A program made the translations under genes and the position numbers. 17,054 nucleotides of DNA from Paramacrobiotus metropolitanus (lineage: Eukaryota > Tardigrada > Eutardigrada > Parachela > Macrobiotidae): assembly GCF_019649055.1 (NCBI RefSeq), contig NW_026570705.1:1-17054 (forward strand). The letters are read 5' to 3'. Below, piece by piece: positions 1-8,592 of this stretch. How positions within the stretch are numbered: position 1 is the stretch's first letter; every line of letters starts with the position of its first letter. The notes below the pieces were generated by a model. The model was given only the letters and a program-made list of their open reading frames with translations, ran no database searches and was not told the origin of the DNA.

Positions 1-65
1 CGTGTCCCTGCTATTCTAGCGTACTAACTACTAATCGTACATGCAGCAAAAGTGCACATGCATGC

Positions 66-95
66 ACCAATGGTGCAATTGAATGCACCATTGGT
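66..95. repeat. Perfect 12-bp inverted repeat
   Basis: ACCAATGGTGCA at 66-77 is followed, after six bases, by its exact reverse complement at 84-95. It lies just before the first tandem array and could form a small hairpin or bind a dimeric protein. Nothing nearby shows a function. Confidence 0.7.
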
Positions 96-110
96 ACGGA
101 TCTTTACTGG

Positions 111-535
111 TGCCCAACCTAATCCTAAATGAACCGACTGAACCCAACCAAAACCTTAGTGAACCAGCTGAACCCAACCAAAACCTGATTGAACCAACTG
201 AACCCACCCGAAAAGCAAACCGGCCGAGCTGAACCTAATCCTTAGTGAATCGACTACACTCAACCTGATTGAGCCAGCTGGACCCAACCTAACCCAACCT
301 GAACCCAACCAAAACCTGATTGAACCAACTGAACCCAACCGAAAAGTTAGCAAACCGACTGAACCAAACCAAAGCCTTAGTGAACCAGCTGAACCCTACC
401 TAATCCTTAGTGAACCAGCTGAACCCAACGTAAACTTCAATGAGCCAAATGAACCGAACCAACAACATTAGTGAACCGAATAAACCCAACCAAATTGTTG
501 ATCCAAAGAAACCAAACCTAATCCTTAGTGAATCG
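111..535. repeat. Degenerate tandem array 1, C/A-rich, about 32-nt units
   Basis: About a dozen diverged copies of a unit close to CCTTAGTGAACCAGCTGAAC plus CCAACCAAAA. The copies are strongly G-poor on the plus strand, and recurring anchors are CTTAGTGAACC, AGCTGAACC and CCAACC. Open frames on the minus strand here are translations of the repeat (Ser/Leu/Trp/Gly-rich) and not genes. The period drifts, so this is an old minisatellite or satellite remnant. The first 110 bases hold nothing else I can support apart from the inverted repeat. Confidence 0.8.
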
Positions 536-1410
536 TTTAGCGACGTAACATAACGCTGCCACTCGAGAGCAAGCAGCGGAACGTAAGCACGCAAGAGAAA
601 GCTACGTAACCTTATTGCAGAGAGCAATTTGCGTAATATTACTACGCAAGAGTAAGTGGCGTAACGTTACCACGCTAAAGTAAGTGCAATCACGTTACCT
701 CGCGAAAGTAAGCAACGGAACATTACCACGCGAATCGTAACTAAGTAATGGTATCACGCAAAAGTAAGCAGCATGAAGTTATCTCTCGAGAGTCAGCAAC
801 GTAAGGATTGCCAGTGAAGTAGGGCCAAGTAGATAAAGTTAAGTAAATCAATTACTGAGAGTAATCAGTGTAATCTTACCACGCGAGAGTAAGTGGCATA
901 AAGCCACCACTCCATAGTAAGGTAATAACGTTACCCCGCTAGAGTAAGCAACGTGACGTTACCACGCTGAAACAAAACCAAGAAACGTAACCACGTGAGT
1001 GTAAGCGGCATAACGTTACCATCGAAAGTAAAGGGCATATCTTAACCACACAAAGCAGCGTAGCGTTATCTCGCGAAAGTAAGTGGAGTAACGTAAGAAC
1101 GCGACAGTAAGTGACATTACGTAAGCACACGATACGAAGCAGCGTAACGTAAGCACGCGAGACGAAGCAGAGTATCGTTACCGCGCGAGAGTAAACTGTG
1201 TAACTTTACCACGCAAGAATCAAAAAGCGTAACGTTACTACGCGAGAATCTACGTAACTACTACGGTAAGCTACGTATCTTTATTGCAGATGGTAACTAC
1301 GTAAGGTTACCGCGTGATAGTTTAGCGGCGTAACATTACTACGCGAGAGATAACGGCGTAACGTGACGCACGAGGGTAAAGGGCGTAACGTCACAATGCG
1401 AGAGTTCACG
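536..1410. repeat. Degenerate tandem array 2, 28-nt units with GTAACGTTAC
   Basis: Roughly thirty diverged copies of a unit like GTAACGTTACCACGCGAGAG plus TAAGCAGC. The GTTAC element recurs at 670, 698 and 726 (as ATTAC in the third), giving a 28-base period. The core GTAACGTTAC is a perfect 10-bp palindrome. Short frames inside it are repeat translations. This is a satellite-like array of unknown role. Confidence 0.8.
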
Positions 1411-1420
1411 GCTATGCTAG

Positions 1421-1900
1421 CGGTTAGGTACATGAAACTGTTTGCGTTAAATATTCTGCGTAAAAACTAAACAAACTACACAGTAGAGTTAGTTTTTTAG
1501 TTTAAAAAATTAAGGTGATCCATTTAAGGACGTCTGCTAAACTTTGAAATGCAAATAACCTTTTAATAAATACAAACTGCAAATTAATCCGCCTTCGTTG
1601 GATCCTAATTGGTCGTTGCTAGTCCATATATATTATTGCAGAACCGTTATTCCGGAACGCTCCTGCCTCTAAAACGTTCTGGTTGGCCAGAACCAGCCTA
1701 ACCTTTCTGATTGGCCAGAACCTGCCTAGCGGGTTTTAAGCTTTTGCAGCCCCTCAAACATGTGCTTTTGCGCGTTTGTCCTTACCAAGTTTCCGAAACT
1801 TAGTACCTTCACCTGTGAAAACCTTGGTCTGATAAACCGGATCCACCTTGAGCGTTACTCCTTATTAAGCTTCAAAACATTGTGCTTTAACAGACTTTGC
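1421..1900. other. Unique A/T-rich stretch without a recognisable gene
   Basis: There is no convincing open frame on either strand. The only internal structure is a 28-bp-spaced direct repeat around 1678-1733. The interval separates tandem arrays 2 and 3. Confidence 0.6.
1678..1733. repeat. Two-copy 28-bp direct repeat with TTGGCCAGAACC core
   Basis: TCTGGTTGGCCAGAACC at 1678-1694 recurs as TCTGATTGGCCAGAACC at 1706-1722, with the following bases (AGCCTAAC, TGCCTAGC) also related. The first copy contains CTGGTT and AACCAG arms facing each other, so it is also a weak palindrome. Confidence 0.65.
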
Positions 1901-1904
1901 GTTA

Positions 1905-2650
1905 TCCACCTTTTAAGCCTTTAGTAAGCGAAGGCCGCATGTACGGTATCCTCCCTTTTAAGCGATTGGTAACCGAAGGCAACACGTGCGGTACCCGCCT
2001 TATTAAGGCTTTGGTCACCGCAGGCCTATAAGCCTTTGGTCACCGAAGGCCTTTTAGGCCTTTGGTCAGCGAAGACACTTTAAAGTTTTGGTCACCGAAT
2101 GCCACACGTGCTTTATCTACCTTATTAAGGCTTTTACGCCTTTAGTCACCGAAGGTTGCTTAAGCTTTTGGTCAATGAAGGCCGTTAAGTCTTTGATAAC
2201 CGAAAGTTTTCTAAGCTGTTGGTCACCAAAGGCCTTATGGGCCTTTGGTCACCGAAAACCTTTTAGGCCTTTGGTCACCGAAGGTTTTTAAGCTGCTGAT
2301 CACCGATGGCCTTTTAGGCCTTTGGATACCGAAGGGCTTTTTAGCCTATGGTCACCGAAGGCATTTTAAACCTTCAGTCACCAAAGGCCTTTTGAGCCTT
2401 TGGTCACCGAATGCCACGCGTGTGGTACCCGCCCTTTTGAGCCTCTGGTCACCGAAGGCCGCGCGTGTGGTACCCGCCCTTCGAGCTTTTGGTCACAAAA
2501 GGTTACGCGTGTAGTACCCGCCTTTTTAGGCATTTGGTCACCGAGGGCCCCGCGAGCGGTACTCGCTTTTTTTTTAGCTTTTGGTCACCGAAAGCTAGGC
2601 GTGTGGTACCCGTCTTTTTGAGCATTGATCACCGAAGGCCACCCGCGTGT
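1905..2650. repeat. Tandem array 3, about 26-nt units with GGTCACC core
   Basis: More than twenty copies of a unit like CCTTTTAGGCCTTTGGTCAC plus CGAAGG. GGTCACC starts at 2221, 2247 and 2273, a 26-base period. The unit is itself almost palindromic: GCCTTTGGT, a central C, then ACCGAAGGC pair except for one G-T position. A second spacer type, with ACGCGTGTGGTACCCGCC, alternates in places (about 1930-2000 and 2410-2630), so there is a higher-order pattern. Plus-strand open frames here repeat the same peptide (LVTEG, WSPK) and are array translations. Confidence 0.85.
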
Positions 2651-2697
2651 ACCCGGGTCTACTAGGTCTACTAATTCTCTAAGCAGCATCTACTAAA

Positions 2698-3376
2698 TTA
2701 AGCAGTCCACTCCACAAGTTTCTTAGTGCCACCGCTCCACGGTCCGTGAATCTCGAACGCCGCCGCGACGAAATCGTATCAGCCAGCTGTGCTTCGATAA
2801 CTTTCCCCTTTCGACTTGCTCCGCGACGGCTCCAGCGTTCACGGAGGTGCGATCAATATAGAAGGCCGCGAGTGTGTCAACGGAGGTAACATCTACTTTA
2901 CAGCCAGTGGTTTACCTCGTGCCCATGGTACCAGAGTGATGACGTCCGGCCTTTTGTTATCTTTACCCGACAGGCCTTTTGGCTCCATTCTGGCTGGAAA
3001 GCCCGCTGTCTTAAGGCCCCGGGCGATCTTGCCGCTAATACCGTCGTGCCTTGGCAGTCATCCTGCTGAGCGCTTGCAGCGAAGTCCCTGCTAGCCCAAC
3101 TCATCTACTTGCGTGCCGCACACGCAAGCGGAAGGAGTAACAATAGCCGCTCCCAAACGTAAAGCAACGCTGATTCGGAAGGCCGTGTTGTCCAGTAGGT
3201 TTCCGAGACAGGCGGCGGGGAGTGCGTGAATCCAGATACCGGATTCGGGTACTGATACAGCTTTGAGATGCGCGACCTGGTCCATTGATCCACGCAATTG
3301 GGTTAATTCGGAGAATGTCGCAAGCGTAGCGGGAGTGTCCCATGCTTTTTGCACGTGACGTAGACCTTCTGATCAA
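2698..3376 (-). pseudogene. Broken 3' end of a non-LTR retrotransposon (LINE) reverse-transcriptase ORF
   Basis: On the minus strand the pieces read, in order, QKAWDTP, IWIHALPAACLG, ISVALRLGA, CVCGTQVDELG, GLRCKRSAG, LPRH, GFPARMEPKGL, KRPD, ITLVPWARGKPL, VDTLA and FEIHGPWSGGTKK, ending at a TAA at 2698-2700. I recognise this order from the C-terminal region of LINE polymerases common in invertebrates, which carries a Cys-His knuckle and an RPD-containing segment after the polymerase. The copy is dead: in-frame TAG at 3091-3093, TGA at 3058-3060, and frame loss near 2900 and again near 2780. The knuckle His is replaced by Gln. It is 5'-truncated, as most LINE copies are. It lies next to array 3. 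Confidence 0.85.
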
Positions 3377-3660
3377 TTAACTAAGAACGGTGACGTTGAT
3401 GTTTTGCTTATAAATTCATATTACTTCTTCAAATACACTCTGGCGCTTTTGAATTGCATACATTTTCAAAAAGCTGCGGTATTAGTGGCATTCTATATTC
3501 CAGAATAAACAGGCGGTTTTTAATTTTTGACGCCGTTTCGCTGTTTCGCGCTGAGAGGTTCGGTACTGAACAGATCTGAAACAAAAACCGAAAGTTTCTT
3601 GGAAATTTTAATACGCTTCTAAGCAGGGCCCAATCCGAGGGAAACCGAGAAACGGCTGAA
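3377..3660. other. Spacer without a recognisable gene
   Basis: A/T-rich sequence between the minus-strand LINE fragment and the tRNA-like unit. No open frame or repeat worth annotating was seen. Confidence 0.5.
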
Positions 3661-3663
3661 AAA

Positions 3664-3735
3664 GGCGCCGATGGGGGAATCGAACCCCGGCTACGTCGTT
3701 AGATTCGCGTAGGCAGTACCACTGCACCACGGCGC
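3664..3735 (-). tRNA. tRNA-like Pol III gene, anticodon unclear (tRNA pseudogene or SINE head)
   Basis: The 72 bases read from 3735 downward have near-matched acceptor ends (GCGCCG against CGGCGC), an A-box-like TGGTGCAGTGG, a D-arm GCAG/CTGC, and an exact B box and T-loop, GGTTCGATTCC. A run of five T follows at once (3659-3663 complement), a standard Pol III stop. Faults are a mismatch at acceptor pair 7, a mismatch in the outer T-stem pair, and an abnormal anticodon arm: a TACG/CGTA stem with a bulge and loop AATCTAA, lacking the usual U33. TCT (Arg) is the only anticodon I can suggest and it is weak. It could be an active tRNA with an unusual arm, but a pseudogene or SINE head fits better. 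Confidence 0.6.
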
Positions 3736-3739
3736 AGTA

Positions 3740-3965
3740 CGTTGAAATTCTTTGAAAGACTTTATCGCTGTATGTTACGCAGGGGTTGACTGTATGTTAA
3801 ATACTGTCATCCGTTCCACGAAAGGTGTATGCTATACTTATAGAGGGGTGTATGTTATTTAGAGAACTGCCCCTATGTTATAATCCAGCGGACTGTCCGG
3901 TTCCCAGCCGCATGTAAGTATATAATAAAGGGGTGAATGTTGTATAACGGTGTATGTAACGAGGG
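3740..3965. repeat. Dispersed TGTATGTTA / AGGGG short repeats
   Basis: TGTATGTTA or close variants recur about seven times (for example TGTATGTTACGC, TGTATGTTAAAT, TGTATGCTAT, TGTATGTTAT, CTATGTTATA, GAATGTTGTA, TGTATGTAAC), often next to AGGGG or GGGGT. Spacing is irregular. The block leads directly into the hairpin pair at 3958. Confidence 0.55.
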
Positions 3966-4016
3966 GTTTTACTGTAATGCAGACAGCAGTAAAACCCCTC
4001 GTTTTACTGCTGTCTG
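3958..4016. repeat. Overlapping, mutually exclusive hairpins
   Basis: AACGAGGGGTTTTACTG at 3958-3974 has an exact 17-base reverse complement at 3987-4003 (12-base loop). The segment 3981-3995 also pairs perfectly over 15 bases with 4001-4015 (5-base loop CCCTC; the 3980-4016 pair extends it). The middle strand CAGTAAAAC is shared, so only one fold can form at a time. The same nonamer is present three times (3966-3974, 3987-3995 inverted, 4001-4009). Confidence 0.8.
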
Positions 4017-4079
4017 TACTGTCTGCCTCCCCCCCCGCTGAAGGAATACGATAGCTGTCTACGAGTGGGGGTGGAGCAG

Positions 4080-5160
4080 TTGGTCAACGTGGAGATTCCG
4101 AAGCGCAAAGGACTCAGATATCTCTTCCAGTACGGCGTGGTGGTTTGGGGACACGACGCATAGAGACATTAGCTGTTTGTGCATACTTGGCATCGGTGTA
4201 CTCTGTGCTGCCTATGGTTTCCGAATTCCACCAGCCTTTTCTGAAGAGTGCCTGACAAAAACCGCTGTGGAATCTTGGGTCCAACAGACGCAGTGCGAAA
4301 TTTCACCGGAATGTGTTCGGAAGTTTTAGTACGCCTGGGACACGCCAGTGATCGAACGGGACATATGCACGTTAATGTCGTCTACCGAAGGTAATGAGCG
4401 CGCCTGGGCGGTTTTGCTGTCAGCTTTATACAGAGATTCGGGAGCCTGGCTGAATGCGTTACCCGCACCTTGTTTGGGAACATTCCTAAGGGATGAAGAT
4501 GTACGTATCGGTGTTGGTTTTACGATTTGGTTTACCAGTAGTGGTGGCGCACAACTGCAACGCATGTGGTAAACAAGTCGACAACAACGGCCATCATGGA
4601 CTATCCTGCAACAAAACGACTAAAGGACGACGGGCGAGACATAAAGAAAGGAACAGCATCGCGAAAAACTGTTGTGAAAGCGCTGGTTTTCCTTGCGAGA
4701 TGGAACCGAACGGCTTGTCATCAACCACCGCAAAAAGACCGGATGGGATGACACTAATACCGGTTAGACAAGGAAAACCGATCGTTTGGGATGTAACCGC
4801 TGGTGTACGGTTGCCGACTCTCATGTCTCTGGAAGCTCCAAGAAATGCGGCAGCGTGGCCCAGCTGGCTGAAAATGTGAAGCGTGGAAAGTATTCGTTTA
4901 TCGAATACGGTTACTTTTTTTACCCTCTAGTAATGGAAATTCTTGGAGTTTTTGGTCTGGCTTGAAGTGAATTCTTACATTTTATGGGTCGTAAAATTTG
5001 GGATTTGACTGGAGAAGCGCGTTCTACTGCTTTTCTTAAGCAGCGATTCAGCCTTGGTGTTGTTAAAAGAAATGCTACGGCTGTTTTGAGTACGTTACAG
5101 TACCTTTTAACCCGAGGGAGGACCGGGAATTCGGTTGTTTTTTTAATGTTTAAATTTTGA
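4080..5160 (+). pseudogene. Broken 3' end of a second non-LTR retrotransposon (LINE) ORF
   Basis: Successive plus-strand pieces read ISLPVRRGGLGTRR (about 4110), AYLASVYSVLP, YAWDTP (4330), SGAWLNALPAPCLGTFL (about 4440), LRFGLPVVVAHNC, a CCHC knuckle CX2CX8HX4C (4556-4609), SAGFPCEMEPNGL, KRPDGMTLIP (about 4733), IVWDVT (4780-4797), EYGYFFYPLVMEILGVFG (about 4905-4960) and GEARSTAFLKQRFSLGVV. The order matches the C-terminal half of LINE polymerases: end of the RT domain, zinc knuckle, then an RPD...WD segment that resembles a PD-(D/E)xK nuclease core. It is inactive: stops at 4253-4255, 4327-4329 and 4963-4965, and frame changes near 4524 and 4800-4840. The last frame ends at TGA 5158-5160. 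It is related to the minus-strand fragment at 2698-3376 but well diverged, so the two derive from different subfamilies. Confidence 0.88.
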
Positions 5161-5484
5161 CGATTACATAGGCTGTCAGCGCGTGCATTTTTTGTTTTTT
5201 GGGTGGCTATTGCCAATAAAAATATACAGACAGCTAGAGTAGAAGCGATCCATACAATACACATATTATTCTCTTAGTAAAATTCTTAGAAGCGACCAAT
5301 ACACATTACACATTAATCTTGAAAAAAAATTCACTTCAGTTTATCTATGGGCCTATGGCGCAGATTACTGCCGCATTTCAAAATTGCATCTTGTAATCTG
5401 AAGTTCAGAATCTGAAATTATTAAAAATTTCTCAACTGCATCTCTTTAAACCCCGGACCAGGCGTTTAAAAGTCCCGTCGTCGT
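5161..5484. other. A/T-rich spacer without a recognisable gene
   Basis: This may include the 3' untranslated part of the upstream LINE copy. I see no clear poly(A) tail, open frame or repeat here. Confidence 0.45.
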
Positions 5485-5755
5485 GTGCAACCAAAGACGT
5501 CTAAGTTGCTGCCACTTCTGTGAACGTTAAGTCTGTCTTTTTTTGGCACCGCGACATTTCGCCGCGGACAACTAGTCGCAGGACTTTTGGTCGCAGACAT
5601 TTCACCGCAAGGCCATCTCGCCTCGCGACGAAACGTCGCAGGACATTTGGTCGGAAGGACTTTACGCCGCGAGACTTCCCGTCGCATGGCCGTTTCGACG
5701 TAAGGAAATTTTGCCGCAAGGATCTCTCGACGAAGCGACATTTCGCCTAACCGAT
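5485..5755. repeat. Left arm: array of about 15-nt subrepeats (GGACATTTCGCCGCA-like)
   Basis: At least thirteen degenerate units in a row, such as GACATTTCGCCGCG, GACAACTAGTCGCA, GGACTTTTGGTCGCA, GACATTTCACCGCA and GGACATTTGGTCGG. The overlapping frames on both strands are repeat translations (Arg-rich). The same units occur inverted at about 6085-6310, making a long imperfect inverted repeat around the CCTAAGAAA array. Confidence 0.75.
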
Positions 5756-5805
5756 AAATGATTTACTAAGCCAACTAAAACTAAAACAACACAAAACGGA
5801 TAACC

Positions 5806-6066
5806 TAAGAAACCTTAGAAACCTAAGAAAACCTAAGAAACCTAGGAAACCTAAGAAACCTAGGAAACCTAAAAAAACCTAAGAAACCTAGGAAACCTAA
5901 AAAACCTAGGAAACATAAGAAACCTAAGAAACCTAAGAAACCGAAGAAACCGAAGAAACCGAAGAAACCTAAGAAACCTAAAAAACCTAAGAAACCTAAG
6001 AAAGCCTAAGAAAACCTAAGAAATCAAAGAAAGATTAAGAAAGCCTAAGAAAAACTAAGAACAAGC
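5806..6066. repeat. CCTAAGAAA nonamer array
   Basis: About 28 nearly identical 9-base units (CCTAAGAAA, with CCTAGGAAA, CCGAAGAAA and CCTAAAAAA variants) in an almost pure-purine tract apart from CCT. It forms the centre between the two inverted arms. Confidence 0.9.
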
Positions 6067-6084
6067 CTAAAAAAACTGGAAAAC

Positions 6085-6310
6085 TAAGCGCGGTGCGATT
6101 AGTCGCATCGGTCGAAAAGTCCCAAAACGAATTGTCCGCGACCAGACGTCTTGCGTCGAAATGTCGCAAAGGTAAACTGTCCCAAAGCATAATGTCCTAA
6201 ACCAAAATGTCCCAGCGTCCGAATGTCCGGCGGAAAAATGTCTTCGCGGCGAAAAGTCGCGCGTCGAGTTTGAGTGAGGCGAAATGCCACACTCCCAATT
6301 GTCCGGGTGC
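6085..6310. repeat. Right arm: inverted array of the same about 15-nt subrepeats
   Basis: Units such as TCGAAATGTCGCA, CATAATGTCCT, CAAAATGTCCCA, CCGAATGTCCGGCGG and GCGAAAAGTCGCG. Read on the minus strand they are GACATTTCGACGCA-type, the same family as the left arm at 5485-5755. Units are diverged, so the two arms would pair imperfectly. Confidence 0.75.
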
Positions 6311-6740
6311 GCTTTTTTTACACAAGTTGTCCAAGTTAACCCGATCATTCTTGGTAATATGGATTGGTGTCAGAGGGACGCAGGAATCCGGGTATTGCGA
6401 CACACGACACGCCCCCTTTTTAGTGGTCTCTCTGTTATAGTTATGTGTGTGTGTGTTCGAACTGGTATAAATTGGAAAATAGTAAACGTTAACATGTGTC
6501 ATGTCAGATATGACACAGAAGCAGGAAGAAATGGGAGCAAATATGCCTTTATTGGTACAATAAAGCAACCACAAAAACACAGAAAAGCCAATGCGGCGTA
6601 AGCTGTGGAAAAAGTAGCTGCAAGCGCGCAAGTGGAAAATCGTGATAATGCCACGGCGTGCTGCAGGTATGCAACAGCTGATGCCGTAAAGCATGGAATC
6701 GCTCGTAAGCGCTGGGCTACGCCCCCAAGAGTGCTGGAGC
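6311..6740. other. Region without a supportable gene
   Basis: It holds a short TG dinucleotide run near 6444-6455 and an AATAAA at about 6560 on plus. Open frames overlap each other on both strands with no recognisable domain, so I annotate none. Confidence 0.45.
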
Positions 6741-6744
6741 GATG

Positions 6745-6788
6745 CGCTGATTGGTCAGCGAGACAAAGTGAGCGCTGAGTAATCAGCG
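6745..6788. repeat. Two tandem hairpins with identical CGCTGA/TCAGCG stems
   Basis: CGCTGA-TTGG-TCAGCG at 6745-6760 and CGCTGA-GTAA-TCAGCG at 6773-6788 are perfect 6-bp stems with different tetraloops, 28 bases apart. Identical arms with changed loops suggest a duplicated palindrome. Confidence 0.7.
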
Positions 6789-6942
6789 TGAATAGCGCGG
6801 CATGAACGGCGTAGCCGTGTGCGGGCGGGCGACAGAGAAAGCCACAAGAGGTGTCTACCGCCTCGAGTGAGCGGTCTCTGACATGCCTCAGGGCGGGAGT
6901 GGGAGCTCCTGCGAACACCTTCCAGCTCTGCCCCTGGCCAAC

Positions 6943-7009
6943 CCGGTAGGGTACCAGGATCCGATACCCGGTAGGGGCCGGATGCCACTTTGTCTCTAAA
7001 CCCGGTAGG
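6943..7009 (+). repeat. Cluster of three ACCCGGTAGGG motifs
   Basis: CCGGTAGG occurs at 6943-6950, 6968-6975 and 7002-7009, each preceded by AC or AAC, with further copies at 7393 and 8260 and inside the coding region to the right. The motif CGGTCTCTGACATGC at 6872-6886 also recurs at 7810-7824, so this interval (about 6860-8270) is built from dispersed diverged repeats. Confidence 0.6.
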
Positions 7010-7920
7010 GTTGCTGCCTCCAGACCCGCGGTGCAGTGCACCGAACGGCCGAAATCCGGAGTGCACTCTGGTTGCTGGGGGTTCCAGTGTGTGGTTGAAG
7101 GCTTGCTTTGGTCGAACAAGGAAAAAATAAAGTTTATAAGGCTCAATGGTTAAACATGGAAATAGAAAAGATCACAATTTCAGTGAGAATTAAAGAAAGT
7201 AAGATCATAGTTAGAGATCCCAAAGCCAATTCCTTTGGTTAATGGCTAAATAAAAACATCAATTTCTTTGGTTAGTAAAGTCTAGAAAAACCCGGTATGG
7301 TTAAAAAACTAGACAAAAAATGGCTTATTCCGACTAGGTGTACCACAGGGTCGCGGTTATCCACAGGGGTCCTAGTCAACGGTCCGCTGCATCCGGTAGG
7401 ATGGTTCTGGTCCTGTAGATCCGGGGCGACGGTTCCCGGATATGTCCACAAGGGTCCAGTGAAGTAAATCCAGCTGTAGGATGTATGGAAGGCACGGTTG
7501 CATGCGCAAGGACAAGTTGTGCCCTTCCTATTATGATGTATCAGGCCCGGTTGGGTGGTCCATGGTGGGCCAGAGTGATGGCTCTGGACAGGAGAGGTGC
7601 TCCTGTGACCAAAATGGTATGCTTGGACCAGTTCCGTTTGGATGGCCCATATGGGTCTCTAACTTGGACCGGTTTTGGCCTTGCATGCCAGTTTGGTCAT
7701 GCGCCTAGGTCCGAAAATCTTCTAAGTCCAGGAGGGCCAGAGTGGAAAAATTTCTAAGTCCGAGGACCAAGTGGTGTAATGTACCAAACCCGTTGGGACG
7801 GTCCAAACTCGGTCTCTGACATGCTCTGGACCGGGATACAGGGTTCCGGAATGGTACGGCCTTGCTTCCGGCCTTTGCTGTGGTGTGGGTCCTGTATAAT
7901 TGGTTTTGGCTCTCCGATGT
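7010..7920. other. Region without a supportable gene
   Basis: Overlapping short frames lie on both strands, none with a recognisable motif. AATAAA signals occur on plus at about 7125 and 7247, but no plus-strand gene ends nearby. Short diverged repeats are scattered through it. Confidence 0.4.
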
Positions 7921-7922
7921 GG

Positions 7923-8096
7923 ACTTAGTCGTTTTTTTGATGAGCCACGTCGTTGGACGGGCCAAAAAGCTTAGAAAATTTTTGGTCAGCCACGTCGTTG
8001 GACGGCCAAAAGACTTAGTCGATTTTTTGACTGTCCAAGGTTGATGGCGGGCCAAAAGGACTTAGTCGTTTTTTCGACGGTCCAAAGTTGCAGACT
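7923..8096. repeat. Four diverged copies of a roughly 46-nt repeat
   Basis: Each copy begins with ACTTAGTCGTTTTTT or a variant, continues with a GTCGTTGGACGG-like middle and ends GGCCAAAA. CCACGTCGTTGGACGG is nearly identical in the first two copies; the last two vary in the middle. Open frames on both strands here share the repeat and are not gene evidence. Confidence 0.75.
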
Positions 8097-8499
8097 GGTT
8101 AAGTCTGGTCCGCCTCACTGGCCGTAGGCCATGAGTTGGCTACCATGTCCGATAGGCAGGGTAGGTTTCCCTGAGACCGTGGCCATAACAAAATTAAGTG
8201 GCGTCTGACGAAAACATCAGGTTGGCCGGGCCAAACTCCAAAAAATTAAATTGTGGGCGCCGGTAGGAGTTTTCCACAAAGGAGTCGGTCTACTAACTAG
8301 GAACATCCTCGTTTGGCCTCGGGCCGGTGCATCTTTTGATGGGCCTCTGGGCGGTCCGTGGTGAGGATGTTGGACATGGCATGCAAAGTGGGTGTACCAC
8401 AACTTCTATGTGGCTCCCATACTCACTTGTCCCAATGCCTGGTATGGCAACTAGACTCGTGAGCCGCTTAAGGTCCGTTAGGCACCTAGCGGGCCTGGT

Positions 8500-8592
8500 C
8501 CAATTTCTATGGGCCAGGACTTGGCTGTGGCTTGTCGCAAATTCTATGCGGGCCAGGCTGATCCACGGCTTGTCGCAATTTCTATGCGGGCC
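8500..8592. repeat. Three copies of CAATTTCTATG(C)GGGCC, about 38-nt period
   Basis: CAATTTCTATGGGCC at 8500-8514, then TTGTCGCAAATTCTATGCGGGCC (in 8532-8554) and the same with one change at 8570-8592. The second and third copies differ at a single base over 23 bases. Confidence 0.75.

Noticed and set aside
1-2650. CRISPR-like array
   Set aside because: Units are degenerate and directly contiguous, with no conserved repeat alternating with unique spacers, and the context is eukaryotic.
2088-2665. Plus-strand frames with repeated LVTEG / WSPK peptide
   Set aside because: They are pure translations of tandem array 3, in more than one phase.
2698-5160. Twin-priming inversion of a single LINE
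   Set aside because: Both fragments contain the same 3' coding region and are strongly diverged, so they are two separate insertions.
5466-5750. Arg-rich open frames on both strands
   Set aside because: Generated by the 15-nt subrepeats of the inverted arms.
6499-7146. 215-codon minus-strand open frame
   Set aside because: Composition is erratic, it overlaps another minus frame and crosses the hairpins and the CCGGTAGG cluster, and no domain is seen. It looks like a chance frame.
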